From: Clostridia bacterium | GTDB taxonomy: Bacteria; Bacillota; Clostridia; Oscillospirales; Acutalibacteraceae | DNA length: 55,891 nt | Reading direction: 5' to 3' | Assembly: GCA_017626295.1 (NCBI GenBank) | Contig: JAGAJB010000008.1 | Coordinates: 112,565-168,455 of the forward strand | In this document: in pieces, positions 25,072 through 33,542 of the stretch | Layout: each line of letters begins with the position of its first letter | Position numbering within the stretch: position 1 is the stretch's first letter | Made by a program: the position numbers and the translations under genes | The notes under the pieces: model-generated | Seen by the model: the letters and a program-made list of their open reading frames with translations, nothing else | Told to the model about the DNA's origin: nothing | Database searches by the model: none

Positions 25072-25989
25072 TCAACCGACATTATAATTGTAATTGAACA
25101 ATGACAATTGTTGGTTCAACATTGCAAATTCATTACAATTATTTTTCGGAACATAATTCATAAGAAGGGCTTCCACCACAGTATTCCTATTAATTTCCTT
25201 AGCCCCTAAATGGTAAAAATGCTCCTTGTTGATTTTATGGCAAAAACTCCAAATAGCATTGATATATTCATTATGTCTATACGCAGTATAATCCCATGTT
25301 GAAACCATAAATTTTCCGCCGAATTCTTTTAAGTTCTCACAGAGTTTTAACTCTTTTTTTTCATCCCAACTGTCGTAATAATCAACATGTCTTCCTATAT
25401 AAGGTGGATCACAATAAACAAACGCATTTTCATCAGCCGATGAAATCGTCTCCTCAAAAGACTGACATACAAATTTCCAATTGTTGGTTTTTATCTTCAT
25501 TTCTGCAAAAGAAATCTGATTAACAATTTTTGTAATATATGCTTTAGAAAATCTTTCAGGTTTATGACCATATGGAACATTAAATTTATTGTTTCTGTTG
25601 AACCTCATCATACCATTGAAACACGAACGGTTTAAAAAAAGAAAATCCAACGAATTAGGTGAGTCATTAAATCTTTCTCTAACCTCAAGATAATATTTAT
25701 CATCATATCTAGAAAGCTTTTCGCCTTCTTTTTCTAAATAGTTTCTAACAATATGCGGTGTGATACTGCCTTCTTGAATTTGGTTATAAAAGGATATTAT
25801 ATGAGGATTAGTGTCTGCAAAAATAGCATTAGTTGGTGCAACATTAAGTCCTACAACACCAGATCCCATAAACGGTTCTATCCAAACGGTATTTTGAGTT
25901 ATCGCCACATTTTGTTTAATCAATGGAACTAATTTTGTTTTAATACCTTGTATTTTAAGAGGTGGAACAAAAATCTTATCCTCATACAT
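25072..25989 (-). CDS. EcoRV-type adenine DNA methyltransferase
   Basis: A 305-residue N6-adenine methyltransferase of the D12 (Dam/M.EcoRV) class. The SAM site is EPFMGSG (residues 38-44) and the catalytic motif IV is DPPY at 194-197. From memory of M.EcoRV, long stretches match: the start KIFVPPLKIQGIKTKLVP, FLFLNRSCFNGMMRFN, and YCDPPYIGRHVDYY. It should methylate the first adenine of GATATC, protecting host DNA. Its start overlaps the endonuclease stop (TAATG). Base composition and codon use are more AT-rich than neighbours, suggesting horizontal transfer. Confidence 0.93.
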   Translation of the reverse strand: MYEDKIFVPPLKIQGIKTKLVPLIKQNVAITQNTVWIEPFMGSGVVGLNVAPTNAIFADTNPHIISFYNQIQEGSITPHIVRNYLEKEGEKLSRYDDKYYLEVRERFNDSPNSLDFLFLNRSCFNGMMRFNRNNKFNVPYGHKPERFSKAYITKIVNQISFAEMKIKTNNWKFVCQSFEETISSADENAFVYCDPPYIGRHVDYYDSWDEKKELKLCENLKEFGGKFMVSTWDYTAYRHNEYINAIWSFCHKINKEHFYHLGAKEINRNTVVEALLMNYVPKNNCNEFAMLNQQLSLFNYNYNVG

Positions 25990-26852
25990 TATTTTTTTAC
26001 CTTTCTTTTAGTTGCTTTGGGATTATTTAATTCATTTGATAAGTTTCTGTAGTTTAAATACTCTTCAAAAGATGTCAACTTTTTAGCCGCACCTTTTGAA
26101 TCTAAAATCTCAATTTTACCGAAATTGGTCCAATAATCATCAAATATTGCTTCGCCGGCTTTTGCGAATACACCATTACCATTGATAATATCTGATATTT
26201 TTTGAATACTACCGATATTTGCTGTATTACCGCTGCCACTCTTATCACTGGCAATCTTCCATTTTTCCTCAGCAAAAAACAAGAAGTCTTTAATTACAGA
26301 TGGGATATGTTCTACATCATCAACTGTATAAATTTTTAATTCTTCATCCTTATTCAAATATTTTCTTGAATATATAATACCAAGACAAAAATGACCACTA
26401 TACTCACTATATGGATATTGAATATTTTTACTACCTAACCTATCAACAAAATACGCACCATGTGACCCCAAAGTAAAACCATTACAAAACTCCGGACAAT
26501 CATCATATCTATATGTGGTTTTCAAATCAACAGCAAATTTAATCTTAGGATTATCTTTAGAAATAAAGGTTATATCAGGATACCAATTCTGATGTGTAGC
26601 AAGTTCGATTTTATATCCAATATTCTCGGCAAAAGACAGGAAATGCGGAAACAAATGCAACTCCAATACTTTTGATATAATCTTAGTATCAGGTGAAATT
26701 GTGTGAATGTTCTTAAAAATATCTATAAATCCTTTAACTGTCCATTCATCATTTTCAGCAATATGTTCACCTAAACAATTAGCAAAAATCTTCAAATTAC
26801 TTAAAAAATCTTGTTTTTCTTTTTCAAACCCCAAGACATCCACCCCCATCAT
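25989..26852 (-). CDS. EcoRV-like type II restriction endonuclease
   Basis: A 287-residue PD-(D/E)xK nuclease. Asp93 (YPDIT), Asp109 and Lys111 (VDLKTTY) correspond to the catalytic D74, D90 and K92 of EcoRV. The recognition-loop segment GSGNTANIGS (206-215) matches EcoRV GSGNTTNIGS almost exactly. Many other segments (DTKIIS, KNIQYPY, GNGVFA) match EcoRV as I recall it. Blunt cleavage of GATATC is predicted. The first gene of the operon, upstream of the methyltransferase. The start is uncertain: ATG 26852 or 26849, or a TTG at 26834 just behind GGGGGTGG. Confidence 0.93.
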   Translation of the reverse strand: MMGVDVLGFEKEKQDFLSNLKIFANCLGEHIAENDEWTVKGFIDIFKNIHTISPDTKIISKVLELHLFPHFLSFAENIGYKIELATHQNWYPDITFISKDNPKIKFAVDLKTTYRYDDCPEFCNGFTLGSHGAYFVDRLGSKNIQYPYSEYSGHFCLGIIYSRKYLNKDEELKIYTVDDVEHIPSVIKDFLFFAEEKWKIASDKSGSGNTANIGSIQKISDIINGNGVFAKAGEAIFDDYWTNFGKIEILDSKGAAKKLTSFEEYLNYRNLSNELNNPKATKRKVKK

Positions 26853-27007
26853 TTAGTTAAGATGATTATAACATAAAAATATATTTTTTTCTACTATTGC
26901 AAGAAAGTTTTCGAACATCAATCGTTTTGTATATCCAACAAAAGTTCACGGAGGATTTTCCATTGTAAATTCCCAATTATTATATTATCATTAACAAGGT
27001 GATTATT

Positions 27008-27268
27008 ATGATTAAAGAACTAAAAAATATAAAGAATTTTTACAGAACACTGGGAAGTAACACGCGATTGATGATACGAATAACTTTAATCAGCGTAATA
27101 TGTTTAACACTCACGGCTATTTATGCGTATACTGCAACCGACAACCCTTCACACTACGAGTTATTGCGCATTAGCGATGATTTATTGGAAGTAACGAAAA
27201 GTGTTGCTGTTGTCGGGCTTGTGGGAACGTTGGGGTTTAGTTATTTTGAGAAAGAAACTGAAAAATGA
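27008..27268 (+). CDS. Small membrane protein (86 aa), unknown
   Basis: An 86-residue protein with two hydrophobic segments, about residues 22-42 and 65-80, separated by a polar stretch. The ATG at 27008 has AGGTG 7 bases upstream, preferred to a GTG nine bases earlier. I recognise no family. It lies in an AT-rich stretch between the restriction-modification genes and a repeat-rich tRNA region, alone on the plus strand. Confidence 0.55.
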   Translation: MIKELKNIKNFYRTLGSNTRLMIRITLISVICLTLTAIYAYTATDNPSHYELLRISDDLLEVTKSVAVVGLVGTLGFSYFEKETEK

Positions 27269-27276
27269 AATCAATT

Positions 27277-27380
27277 ATTCATTATTCATCAGCGAAAGCG
27301 ACTTCAATATTCATTATTCATTAAAAAGTCGCAAGCCTTGAAATGAATAATGAATGATGAATATTGAATAATGAATAATA
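27277..27380. repeat. ATTCATT-type inverted and tandem repeats
   Basis: Several ATTCATTATTCAT units at 27278-27330 face ATGAATAATGAAT units at 27341-27378, forming a long inverted repeat just after the small membrane protein. AAAGTCGC units are interspersed. No gene is visible. Such AT-rich heptamer repeats usually sit in intergenic mobile debris. Confidence 0.7.
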
Positions 27381-27381
27381 C

Positions 27382-27421
27382 AAAACAAAAGTCGCAAACT
27401 TACGCTTGCGACTTTTGTTTT
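27382..27421 (-). terminator. Terminator of the secG-tRNA unit
   Basis: A perfect 16-bp stem (AAAACAAAAGTCGCAA / TTGCGACTTTTGTTTT) on an eight-base loop begins directly after the tRNA CCA end. It has a U-tract on either strand, so it may also serve the plus-strand small gene. Confidence 0.85.
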
Positions 27422-27496
27422 GGTGAGTTATCGGGGATTCGAACCCCGGACACCCTGCTTAAAAGGCAGGTGCTCTGCCTACTGAGCTAATAACTC
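27421..27496 (-). tRNA. tRNA-Lys (anticodon TTT)
   Basis: A 76-nt cloverleaf with encoded CCA. The acceptor stem is GAGTTAT/ATAACTC, the D arm contains AGCTCAGTAGGCAGAGC, the anticodon arm CTGCC-TTTTAAG-CAG places TTT in the loop, and the T arm is CCGGGGTTCGAATCCCCG-like. All stems pair. It is downstream of secG on the same strand. Confidence 0.97.
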
Positions 27497-27503
27497 ATAT
27501 ATA

Positions 27504-27521
27504 AACCCTGTAAACAGGGTT
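27504..27521 (-). terminator. Weak hairpin after secG
   Basis: AACCCTG / CAGGGTT on a TTTA loop, with TTTATAT beyond it on the minus strand. It is short and without a full T-tract, so it may be a processing or leaky-termination signal before the tRNA. Confidence 0.5.
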
Positions 27522-27526
27522 GATAT

Positions 27527-27778
27527 TTATTTTACAAATGCAAAAAGAATGCTTGCTCCGAGAGCAACTACAAAGAAAACTGCAGCAACGATTTTTGTAA
27601 TCTTTGCGAGTTTTGATTCGATTGTGCGACCCTTATTCTTATCGAAGAAAGTATCTGAGCCACCGGCAATAGCACCGGAAAGACCCTGCTGCTGACTTTG
27701 CTGAAGCATAACAACAACTACGATAACTATTGAAGATAAGATAAGAACAGCACCGATAAGGTATTGATACCACTCCAT
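27527..27778 (-). CDS. secG: Protein translocase subunit SecG
   Basis: An 83-residue protein with two membrane helices (about 5-25 and 60-80) joined by the conserved loop LQQSQQQGLSGAIAGGSDTFF, typical of SecG. It assists SecYE during protein export. ATG follows GAAAGGAAAG. In many Firmicutes secG is followed by rnr/smpB; here it is followed by tRNA-Lys. Confidence 0.95.
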   Translation of the reverse strand: MEWYQYLIGAVLILSSIVIVVVVMLQQSQQQGLSGAIAGGSDTFFDKNKGRTIESKLAKITKIVAAVFFVVALGASILFAFVK

Positions 27779-27830
27779 ATATATACTTTCCTTTCAATTT
27801 GGAAATCAGTCATATTCACAACGCCTAGAT

Positions 27831-27859
27831 ATATTACCACAGCGTTTCAGAAAATGCAA
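27831..27859 (-). promoter_or_regulatory. secG: secG promoter
   Basis: TTGCAT (27859-27854) and TAATAT (27836-27831) are 17 bases apart on the minus strand, about 52 bases before the start codon. Confidence 0.65.
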
Positions 27860-27925
27860 GTGTTTTTTTCATTTTTTTAAATTTTTTTTAAAAATGTTTA
27901 TTTATTCGATTTGGGGGTATTATAT

Positions 27926-28062
27926 TACCGGCGGATAAAGTATTAAAGAAGCGTTTGCAATCAGTATTGTGTTTATGTGTTATACAGCCCCTATGGCTAT
28001 TTACCGATACTGATTACTCTTTATTCGCTGCGCCTGTTCCCCGAAAGGAACAGGCGTTTTTT
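27926..28062 (+). ncRNA. Candidate small RNA of about 135 nt, possibly 6S-like
   Basis: A rod-like fold can be drawn by eye: closing stem GCGGATAAAG (27931-27940) with CTTTATTCGC (28019-28028), 10 bp; an asymmetric bubble; a second 11-bp stem AATCAGTATTG (27959-27969) with CGATACTGATT (28005-28015); and an apical AGCC-CCTAT-GGCT hairpin. A strong terminator follows (28032-28062). A TATTAT/TATATT box lies at 27918-27926, without a clear -35. No ORF fits and the gene to the right is on the other strand, so this is not a leader. The closing-stem/bubble/terminal-stem plan recalls 6S RNA, but length and sequence do not prove it. Confidence 0.5.
28032..28062 (+). terminator. Terminator of the candidate small RNA
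   Basis: GCCTGTTCC / GGAACAGGC on a CCGAAA loop followed by GTTTTTT. The minus strand lacks a T-tract after it, so it works for plus-strand transcription. Confidence 0.88.
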
Positions 28063-28070
28063 ATTTATAA

Positions 28071-30308
28071 TTATTCCAGAGTCAACTGCTCGGCAGTATC
28101 ATCTGCGCTGAGTGTAGCACCTGCAGCGGGAAGTGTTTTTGTTCTGTAACGGTGAGGTTTCACAAACTCCCCTTCTTTATAAAGTCTGACACTTTGAAGT
28201 TTATGATACTTTTTAAGTGTCATAACATTTACGCCTGCGGTGTCTTTTGTGGTCTTTGCAGAAATTGCACCTGTATTTACAAGTAAAATTCTGCCTGCTG
28301 TTGAAGTGATTACAACTTCTGTTTCTTCCGTGATATAAAGTGCAGCAACCAACGGTGCTTTATCGCTATATGCTTTTATAAGTTTTTTACGGTTTGTCTT
28401 TGTGGCGTAGGAACTCATACTTACCTTTGCCACCTTACCGTTTTCAAAGAAGAAAAGCATATATCCTTTATAATCCGTTGTAACAGCCATATAAACAGGC
28501 TTTTCATCTTTATCAAAGCCGAGTTTCGAGGGTACAAAGTCACCCAATGCGCTTGCCTTTGTATCGTCAAATTCACTTGCTTTAGATTTATAAACCTGAC
28601 AACTGTCGGTAAAGAAAAGAAGTTCCGCAGAGTTTTTAGAGTTAACGGCGGCTATCATTTCGTCGTTTTCTTTTAATTTCTGCTCTCCGCCCATACGCAA
28701 TGAAAGAGGTGTAATCTTCTTAAAGTAACCGTCACGGGTAAAGAAAAGGTTTGCTTCATAATCGGGAATTTCCTCGATTATTTCTTCCTCCGTATCGGTA
28801 TCGTATATAATTTCGCTCTTTCTGTCCTTGCCGTATTTCTGCGAAATTTTTGTAAGTTCATCAACAATAATCTTCTTAATTCTTGATTTACTGCTGAGAA
28901 TATCTTCCATATCTTCGATACTCTTCTTTAAATCCTCAACATCGGAAAGTCTTTTGAGAATATATTCTCTGTTAAGGTGGCGAAGTTTTATTTCAGCCAC
29001 GTATTCTGCCTGAATTTCGTCGATTCCGAAACCTATCATAAGGTTGGGAACTACTTCGGACTCTTCCTCGGTTTCACGGACGATTTTGATAGCCTTATCA
29101 ATATCAAGAAGTATCTTTTTAAGACCTAAAAGAAGATGGAGTTTTTCTTTGGCTTTACTTAAATCGAAATATACTCTTCTTCTTACGCACTCCGTACGGA
29201 ACGCGATCCACTCGTTAAGGATTTCCGCAACGCCCATAACCTTAGGAACACCTGCAACGAGTATATTGAAGTTTGCGCTGAAGGAATCTTCAAGGGGTGT
29301 CATTTTGTAAAGGCGTTTCATAAGTTTGTCGGGGTCTGTACCTCGTTTAAGGTCAATTGTAATCTTAAGACCAGACTTATCCGTTTCATCACGAATATCG
29401 CTGATTTCTTTAAGAGAACCTGCTTTTACTTTTTCAATTATTTTTTCAATAATCGCTTCGCAGGTTGTAGTAGCAGGAATTTCCGTAATATCAATACAGT
29501 TATTGGATTTATCGTAAGAATATCTGGCTCTGATTTTAATTGAGCCTCTGCCTGTATTGTAAACCTCTTCAAGAGCAGTTCGGTCATAAACTATCTGACC
29601 ACCACCGATAAAATCGGGGGCTTTAAGTGTTTCAAAAACATCAAACTCAGGGTTTTTAATAAGTCCTATCGTTGTTTCACAAAGTTCACGAAGATTAAAA
29701 GAACATATATTACTTGCCATACCTACGGCAATACCGCTGTTCATATTAACAAGAACGCTGGGGAAAGAAACAGGAAGAAGCGTGGGTTCTTTCATTGTAC
29801 TGTCGTAGTTATCCACGAAATCAACCGTATCTTTATCAATATCCGAAAACAGTTCCGAACAAATGCTTTCGAGTTTCGCTTCTGTATATCGGGCGGCGGC
29901 GTAAACCATATTTTTAGAGTACGCTTTACCGAAGTTACCCTTACTGTCAACATAAGGGTGAAGAAGCGTTTCGTTACCCCTTGAAAGACGCACCATTGTT
30001 TCGTAAATAGCAGCATCACCGTGGGGGTTAAGTTGCATTGTTCTGCCCACGATATTGGCTGATTTTATTCTTCCGCCGTTTATAAGCCCCATTTTATACA
30101 TAGTATAAAGAAGTTTTCTGTGAGAAGGCTTGAACCCGTCTATTTCGGGAATAGCACGTGAAACAATAACGCTCATAGCGTAAGGCATAAAGTTAGTTTC
30201 AAGAGTGCCCGTGATTTGCTGTGTAACAACCTCACCCGCACCTATGATATTTGCCTTAACTTCATCTTCTTTAATTATTGCAGGATTTTCTTTTTTCTTT
30301 CTTGCCAT
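28071..30308 (-). CDS. parC: Type IIA DNA topoisomerase subunit A (ParC/GyrA-like)
   Basis: A 745-residue cleavage subunit. The catalytic tyrosine is Y141 (ARYTEAK); the winged-helix region has DGFKPSHRKLLYTMY and NPHGDAAIYETMVRLS. In that quinolone pocket the residue matching E. coli GyrA Ser83 is Ala99, while the acidic partner (E103) is kept. The C-terminal domain is a short beta-pinwheel without an obvious GyrA box, so decatenation (topoisomerase IV) is more likely than supercoiling. ATG follows AGGAGA. It lies 12 bases after the subunit B gene. A second gyrAB pair presumably exists elsewhere. Confidence 0.9.
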   Translation of the reverse strand: MARKKKENPAIIKEDEVKANIIGAGEVVTQQITGTLETNFMPYAMSVIVSRAIPEIDGFKPSHRKLLYTMYKMGLINGGRIKSANIVGRTMQLNPHGDAAIYETMVRLSRGNETLLHPYVDSKGNFGKAYSKNMVYAAARYTEAKLESICSELFSDIDKDTVDFVDNYDSTMKEPTLLPVSFPSVLVNMNSGIAVGMASNICSFNLRELCETTIGLIKNPEFDVFETLKAPDFIGGGQIVYDRTALEEVYNTGRGSIKIRARYSYDKSNNCIDITEIPATTTCEAIIEKIIEKVKAGSLKEISDIRDETDKSGLKITIDLKRGTDPDKLMKRLYKMTPLEDSFSANFNILVAGVPKVMGVAEILNEWIAFRTECVRRRVYFDLSKAKEKLHLLLGLKKILLDIDKAIKIVRETEEESEVVPNLMIGFGIDEIQAEYVAEIKLRHLNREYILKRLSDVEDLKKSIEDMEDILSSKSRIKKIIVDELTKISQKYGKDRKSEIIYDTDTEEEIIEEIPDYEANLFFTRDGYFKKITPLSLRMGGEQKLKENDEMIAAVNSKNSAELLFFTDSCQVYKSKASEFDDTKASALGDFVPSKLGFDKDEKPVYMAVTTDYKGYMLFFFENGKVAKVSMSSYATKTNRKKLIKAYSDKAPLVAALYITEETEVVITSTAGRILLVNTGAISAKTTKDTAGVNVMTLKKYHKLQSVRLYKEGEFVKPHRYRTKTLPAAGATLSADDTAEQLTLE

Positions 30309-30320
30309 AATTATCTCCTA

Positions 30321-32321
30321 TTAAGATATATCTGCAAGGTCAAGGTAAAGATGACCGTTTTCTGCGATATAGTCTTTTCTGTCCTGAAGATTATCGCCTA
30401 AGAAAAGTTCAAACTTTTCGGCAATTAAATCTTCCATATCATCGGGCTCAACTTTAATAAGTCGGCGTGTTTTGGGATTCATTGTAGTAAGCCACATCAT
30501 ATCCGCATCGTTTTCACCGAGACCCTTTGAACGCTGAATTGTATATTTAGCATTACCGATTTCATTGAGAGCATCAATTTTTTCTTTCTCGGTGTATGCA
30601 AACCATGTTTCACCTTTAGATGTTATCTCATAAAGGGGTGATTCGGCTATAAACACCTTGCCCTCGTGTATAAGCGTGGGCATAAGGCGGTAAATCATTG
30701 TAAGAATCAGTGTTCTTATATGGAAACCGTCCACGTCCGCATCGGTACAGATAATAACTTTGCTCCAGCGAAGATTATCAAGGTTAAAAAGTGAAAGTTC
30801 CTTATTTGATTTTGAAGAAACTTCAACACCGCAACCCAAAACTTTAATAAGGTCCACGATAATATCGCTTTTAAAGATACGGTTGTAGTCACATTTAAGG
30901 CAGTTAAGAATTTTACCTCTTACGGGGATAACCGCCTGGAAAGCGGAGTCCCTCGCCTGTTTACAAGCACCTAAAGCAGAGTCACCCTCTACTATGAAGA
31001 TTTCGCGTTCGTTTTTATCTTTGCTTCGGCAATCAACGAATTTTTCAACTCTGCTTGTCATATCATTAGATGTAGCAAGAGTTTTCTTAAGGTTGAGCCT
31101 TGTACTTTCAGCCTTAACTCGCGAACGCATATTGATAAGCACCTGTTCGCAAAGTTTGTCTGCATCAAGTTTATTTTCAATAAAGTAAATTTCAAGTTGA
31201 TGCTTGATAAATTCGGTCATCGCTTCCTGAATAAACTTATTGGTTATAGCCTTCTTTGTCTGGTTCTCATACGAAGTCTGAGTAGAGAAAGAAGAAACAA
31301 CAAGTATCAAGCAGTCCTCAACATCCTGGAAACTGATTTTAGGGTCAGTTTTAAGGTATTTACTGTTCTGTTTAAGGTAGGCGTCTATCTGTGCTACAAA
31401 GGCACTTTTGGCAGCCTTTTCGGGCGCACCGCCGTGCTCAAGGAAACTTGAGTTATGGTAGTATTCCTTAAGTTGCTTTTTATTAGAGAAGCAAAGAGCC
31501 ATATTCATTTTAAGTTTGTACTCAGGTTTATCCTCACGGTCGCGACCTTTACGGTCTGCCTGCCAGAACTGTACACTCGTAAGACCGTCATCACCGACAA
31601 ACTCGTTAACATAGTCCACTATACCGTTTTCGTACATATACTCGAAAGTTTCAAATTTAGTTTCCGTCAACTGATTTTTAAGAATAAACTTAATACCCGA
31701 GTTTACAACAGACTGTCTTTTAAGAGTGTCCTGATAAAACTCAAGAGGAATATTTATATCAGTGAAAACTTTCATATCAGGGCGCCATTTAATACGGGAG
31801 CCTGTATCCTTTTTATCGTAAGGCGTTTTTTTCATTTCGCCGTTAATTTTACCGGCTTTAAAACTCAATTCATAACAGAAACCGCCTGTGTGAATTTCCG
31901 CCTCCATATACTCGGATGCATACTGTGTTGCGCAAAGACCAAGACCGTTAAGACCAAGGGAATACTCATAACTGCCGCCGTCGTTTGTGTCATACTTACC
32001 ACCTGCGTACAAATCGCAGAAAACAAGTTCCCAGTTATAGCATTTTTCGCGGTTATTGTAGTCAACGGGGATACCTCTGCCGAAGTCCTGTACCTCAACG
32101 GAATTATCAAGGAAACGGGTTACGATAATCTTTTTACCGTGACCCTCACGAGCCTCGTCAATGGAGTTTGAAATAATTTCAAAAACAGAGTGTTCGCAAC
32201 CCTCAAGACCGTCAGAACCGAAAATAACGGCAGGACGCTTACGGACTCTGTCGGCGCCTTTTAACTTTTTAATACTGTCATTACCGTATTCTTTCGGTGT
32301 TTGTGTTTTTGTTTTCGCCAT
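30321..32321 (-). CDS. parE: Type IIA DNA topoisomerase subunit B (ParE/GyrB-like)
   Basis: A 666-residue ATPase subunit. The GHKL site shows E-to-N (SNSIDEAREG), the DFGRGIPVDY and LNGLGLCATQY loops; the transducer domain follows; the TOPRIM metal site is VEGDSALGACKQARD with DADVDGFHIRT and the C-terminal ends RYKGLGE-like (RSKGLGENDADMMW). With the downstream A subunit it makes an ATP-driven strand-passing enzyme. Start ATG 32321 follows AGGATAGGT; a TTG directly before it is less likely. Functional naming as ParE versus GyrB depends on phylogeny. Confidence 0.92.
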   Translation of the reverse strand: MAKTKTQTPKEYGNDSIKKLKGADRVRKRPAVIFGSDGLEGCEHSVFEIISNSIDEAREGHGKKIIVTRFLDNSVEVQDFGRGIPVDYNNREKCYNWELVFCDLYAGGKYDTNDGGSYEYSLGLNGLGLCATQYASEYMEAEIHTGGFCYELSFKAGKINGEMKKTPYDKKDTGSRIKWRPDMKVFTDINIPLEFYQDTLKRQSVVNSGIKFILKNQLTETKFETFEYMYENGIVDYVNEFVGDDGLTSVQFWQADRKGRDREDKPEYKLKMNMALCFSNKKQLKEYYHNSSFLEHGGAPEKAAKSAFVAQIDAYLKQNSKYLKTDPKISFQDVEDCLILVVSSFSTQTSYENQTKKAITNKFIQEAMTEFIKHQLEIYFIENKLDADKLCEQVLINMRSRVKAESTRLNLKKTLATSNDMTSRVEKFVDCRSKDKNEREIFIVEGDSALGACKQARDSAFQAVIPVRGKILNCLKCDYNRIFKSDIIVDLIKVLGCGVEVSSKSNKELSLFNLDNLRWSKVIICTDADVDGFHIRTLILTMIYRLMPTLIHEGKVFIAESPLYEITSKGETWFAYTEKEKIDALNEIGNAKYTIQRSKGLGENDADMMWLTTMNPKTRRLIKVEPDDMEDLIAEKFELFLGDNLQDRKDYIAENGHLYLDLADIS

Positions 32322-32372
32322 CAATTACCTATCCTTTCGGAAAATACCAAGTTTGGGGATTTTATCTAATAT

Positions 32373-32400
32373 ATTATACAATATCTTGTGATTTAGTCAA
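32373..32400 (-). promoter_or_regulatory. Promoter of the topoisomerase operon
   Basis: TTGACT (32400-32395) and TATAAT (32378-32373) are 16 bases apart on the minus strand. Confidence 0.7.
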
Positions 32401-32448
32401 GTGAAATCTTACCACATCAATCTCTTTGGGGTGATTTAAGGGACTATG

Positions 32449-33021
32449 ATGAATTATATCTGGCCTTTGATGATAGCATTTTCGTTCTTTTGTGCGATTG
32501 CTACGGGTAATATGAATAATCTTTCTTCTGCCGTAATAGCAAGCGGAACCGATTCAATATCATTGGCAATTAAACTACTTGGAATTATATGTCTTTGGAA
32601 CGGACTTATTCAGATTGCCGATAAAAGCGGATTAACAAAAAGTCTTTCTAAACTTCTATCCCCTGTTTTGAAGTTATTATTCCCCACATTAAAAGATGAA
32701 AAAGCAAAACAGGCAATTGCAATGAATATGACTGCAAATATATTAGGTCTTGATAACGCGGCAACGCCTTTAGGTCTTAAGGCTATGAGTCGCTTACAGG
32801 AACTGAACAAAGACCCTTACACCGCTGACAATAATATGGTGCGGTTTGTGGTTGTAAATACCGCTTCAATTCATCTTATATCTACAACCGTCGCTCTGTT
32901 ACGGCAGGAATACGGCAGTAAATCCCCTACCGAAATACTGTTACCCGCACTTTTCACATCATTCGCGGCATTATGTTGCGGACTTATTATGACTTCTGTT
33001 TTAAAAAAGGTGTTCAAATGA
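32449..33021 (+). CDS. spmA: Spore maturation protein A
   Basis: A 190-residue membrane protein of the nucleoside-recognition/Gate family with about four helices. NMTANILGLDNAATPLGLKAM is the family hallmark, as is the start NYIWPLMIAFS. SpmA and SpmB are needed for spore core dehydration and normal cortex in Bacillus and Clostridium. ATG 32449 is preferred to an adjacent ATG at 32446 because AAGGGA would otherwise be only 2 bases away. It overlaps spmB by 4 bases. Confidence 0.93.
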   Translation: MNYIWPLMIAFSFFCAIATGNMNNLSSAVIASGTDSISLAIKLLGIICLWNGLIQIADKSGLTKSLSKLLSPVLKLLFPTLKDEKAKQAIAMNMTANILGLDNAATPLGLKAMSRLQELNKDPYTADNNMVRFVVVNTASIHLISTTVALLRQEYGSKSPTEILLPALFTSFAALCCGLIMTSVLKKVFK

Positions 33022-33539
33022 CTGAAATAAGCGATTACTTAATTCCTTGCATTGTTGTTTTAATGGTGTTTCACGGCGCTTTTAAAGGCGTGGATATTTT
33101 CAGCGAATTTATTGCGGGTGCTAAAAACGGTTTTAAAATTGTTTTAAATATAGCCCCCTCCCTTATTGCTCTGATTCTTGCAATAGATATGCTGAAAGCC
33201 TCCGGGGGACTTCAAGTACTTTGCGGTATTTTATCCCCTGTTGCAAAACTTTTGGGAATACCCGATGACGTTATACCTCTTACAATACTTTCCCCAATAT
33301 CCGGAAGCGGTTCTTTAGGAATGTACGAAAGCATTTTAAAAGACAACGGCCCCGACAGTTTTATCGGCAGATGCGCCTCTGTTATGATGGGGTCAACAGA
33401 AACCACTTTTTACACAATGACGGTTTATTACGGCTCTGTGGGTATAAAAAAAACCCGACACACATTGCCAAGCGCATTGTGTGCCGATTTTACGAGTTTT
33501 ATTCTTTCACCTAAAATAGTGAAAATCTTTTTTAAATAA
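33018..33539 (+). CDS. spmB: Spore maturation protein B
   Basis: A 173-residue membrane partner of SpmA. Recognisable parts are the opening SDYLIPCIVV, LSPISGSGSLGMYESILK and MMGSTETTFYTMTVYYGSVGIKKTRH. ATG 33018 overlaps the spmA stop (ATGA) with AAAGGTG before it, excluding the longer frame. The two proteins are inferred to act as a membrane complex during sporulation. Confidence 0.93.
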   Translation: MTEISDYLIPCIVVLMVFHGAFKGVDIFSEFIAGAKNGFKIVLNIAPSLIALILAIDMLKASGGLQVLCGILSPVAKLLGIPDDVIPLTILSPISGSGSLGMYESILKDNGPDSFIGRCASVMMGSTETTFYTMTVYYGSVGIKKTRHTLPSALCADFTSFILSPKIVKIFFK

Positions 33540-33542
33540 ATT

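Noticed and set aside
27277-27421. CRISPR array suggested by repeated ATTCATT units
   Set aside because: The repeats are short, irregular and not separated by unique spacers of equal length; no cas genes are present.
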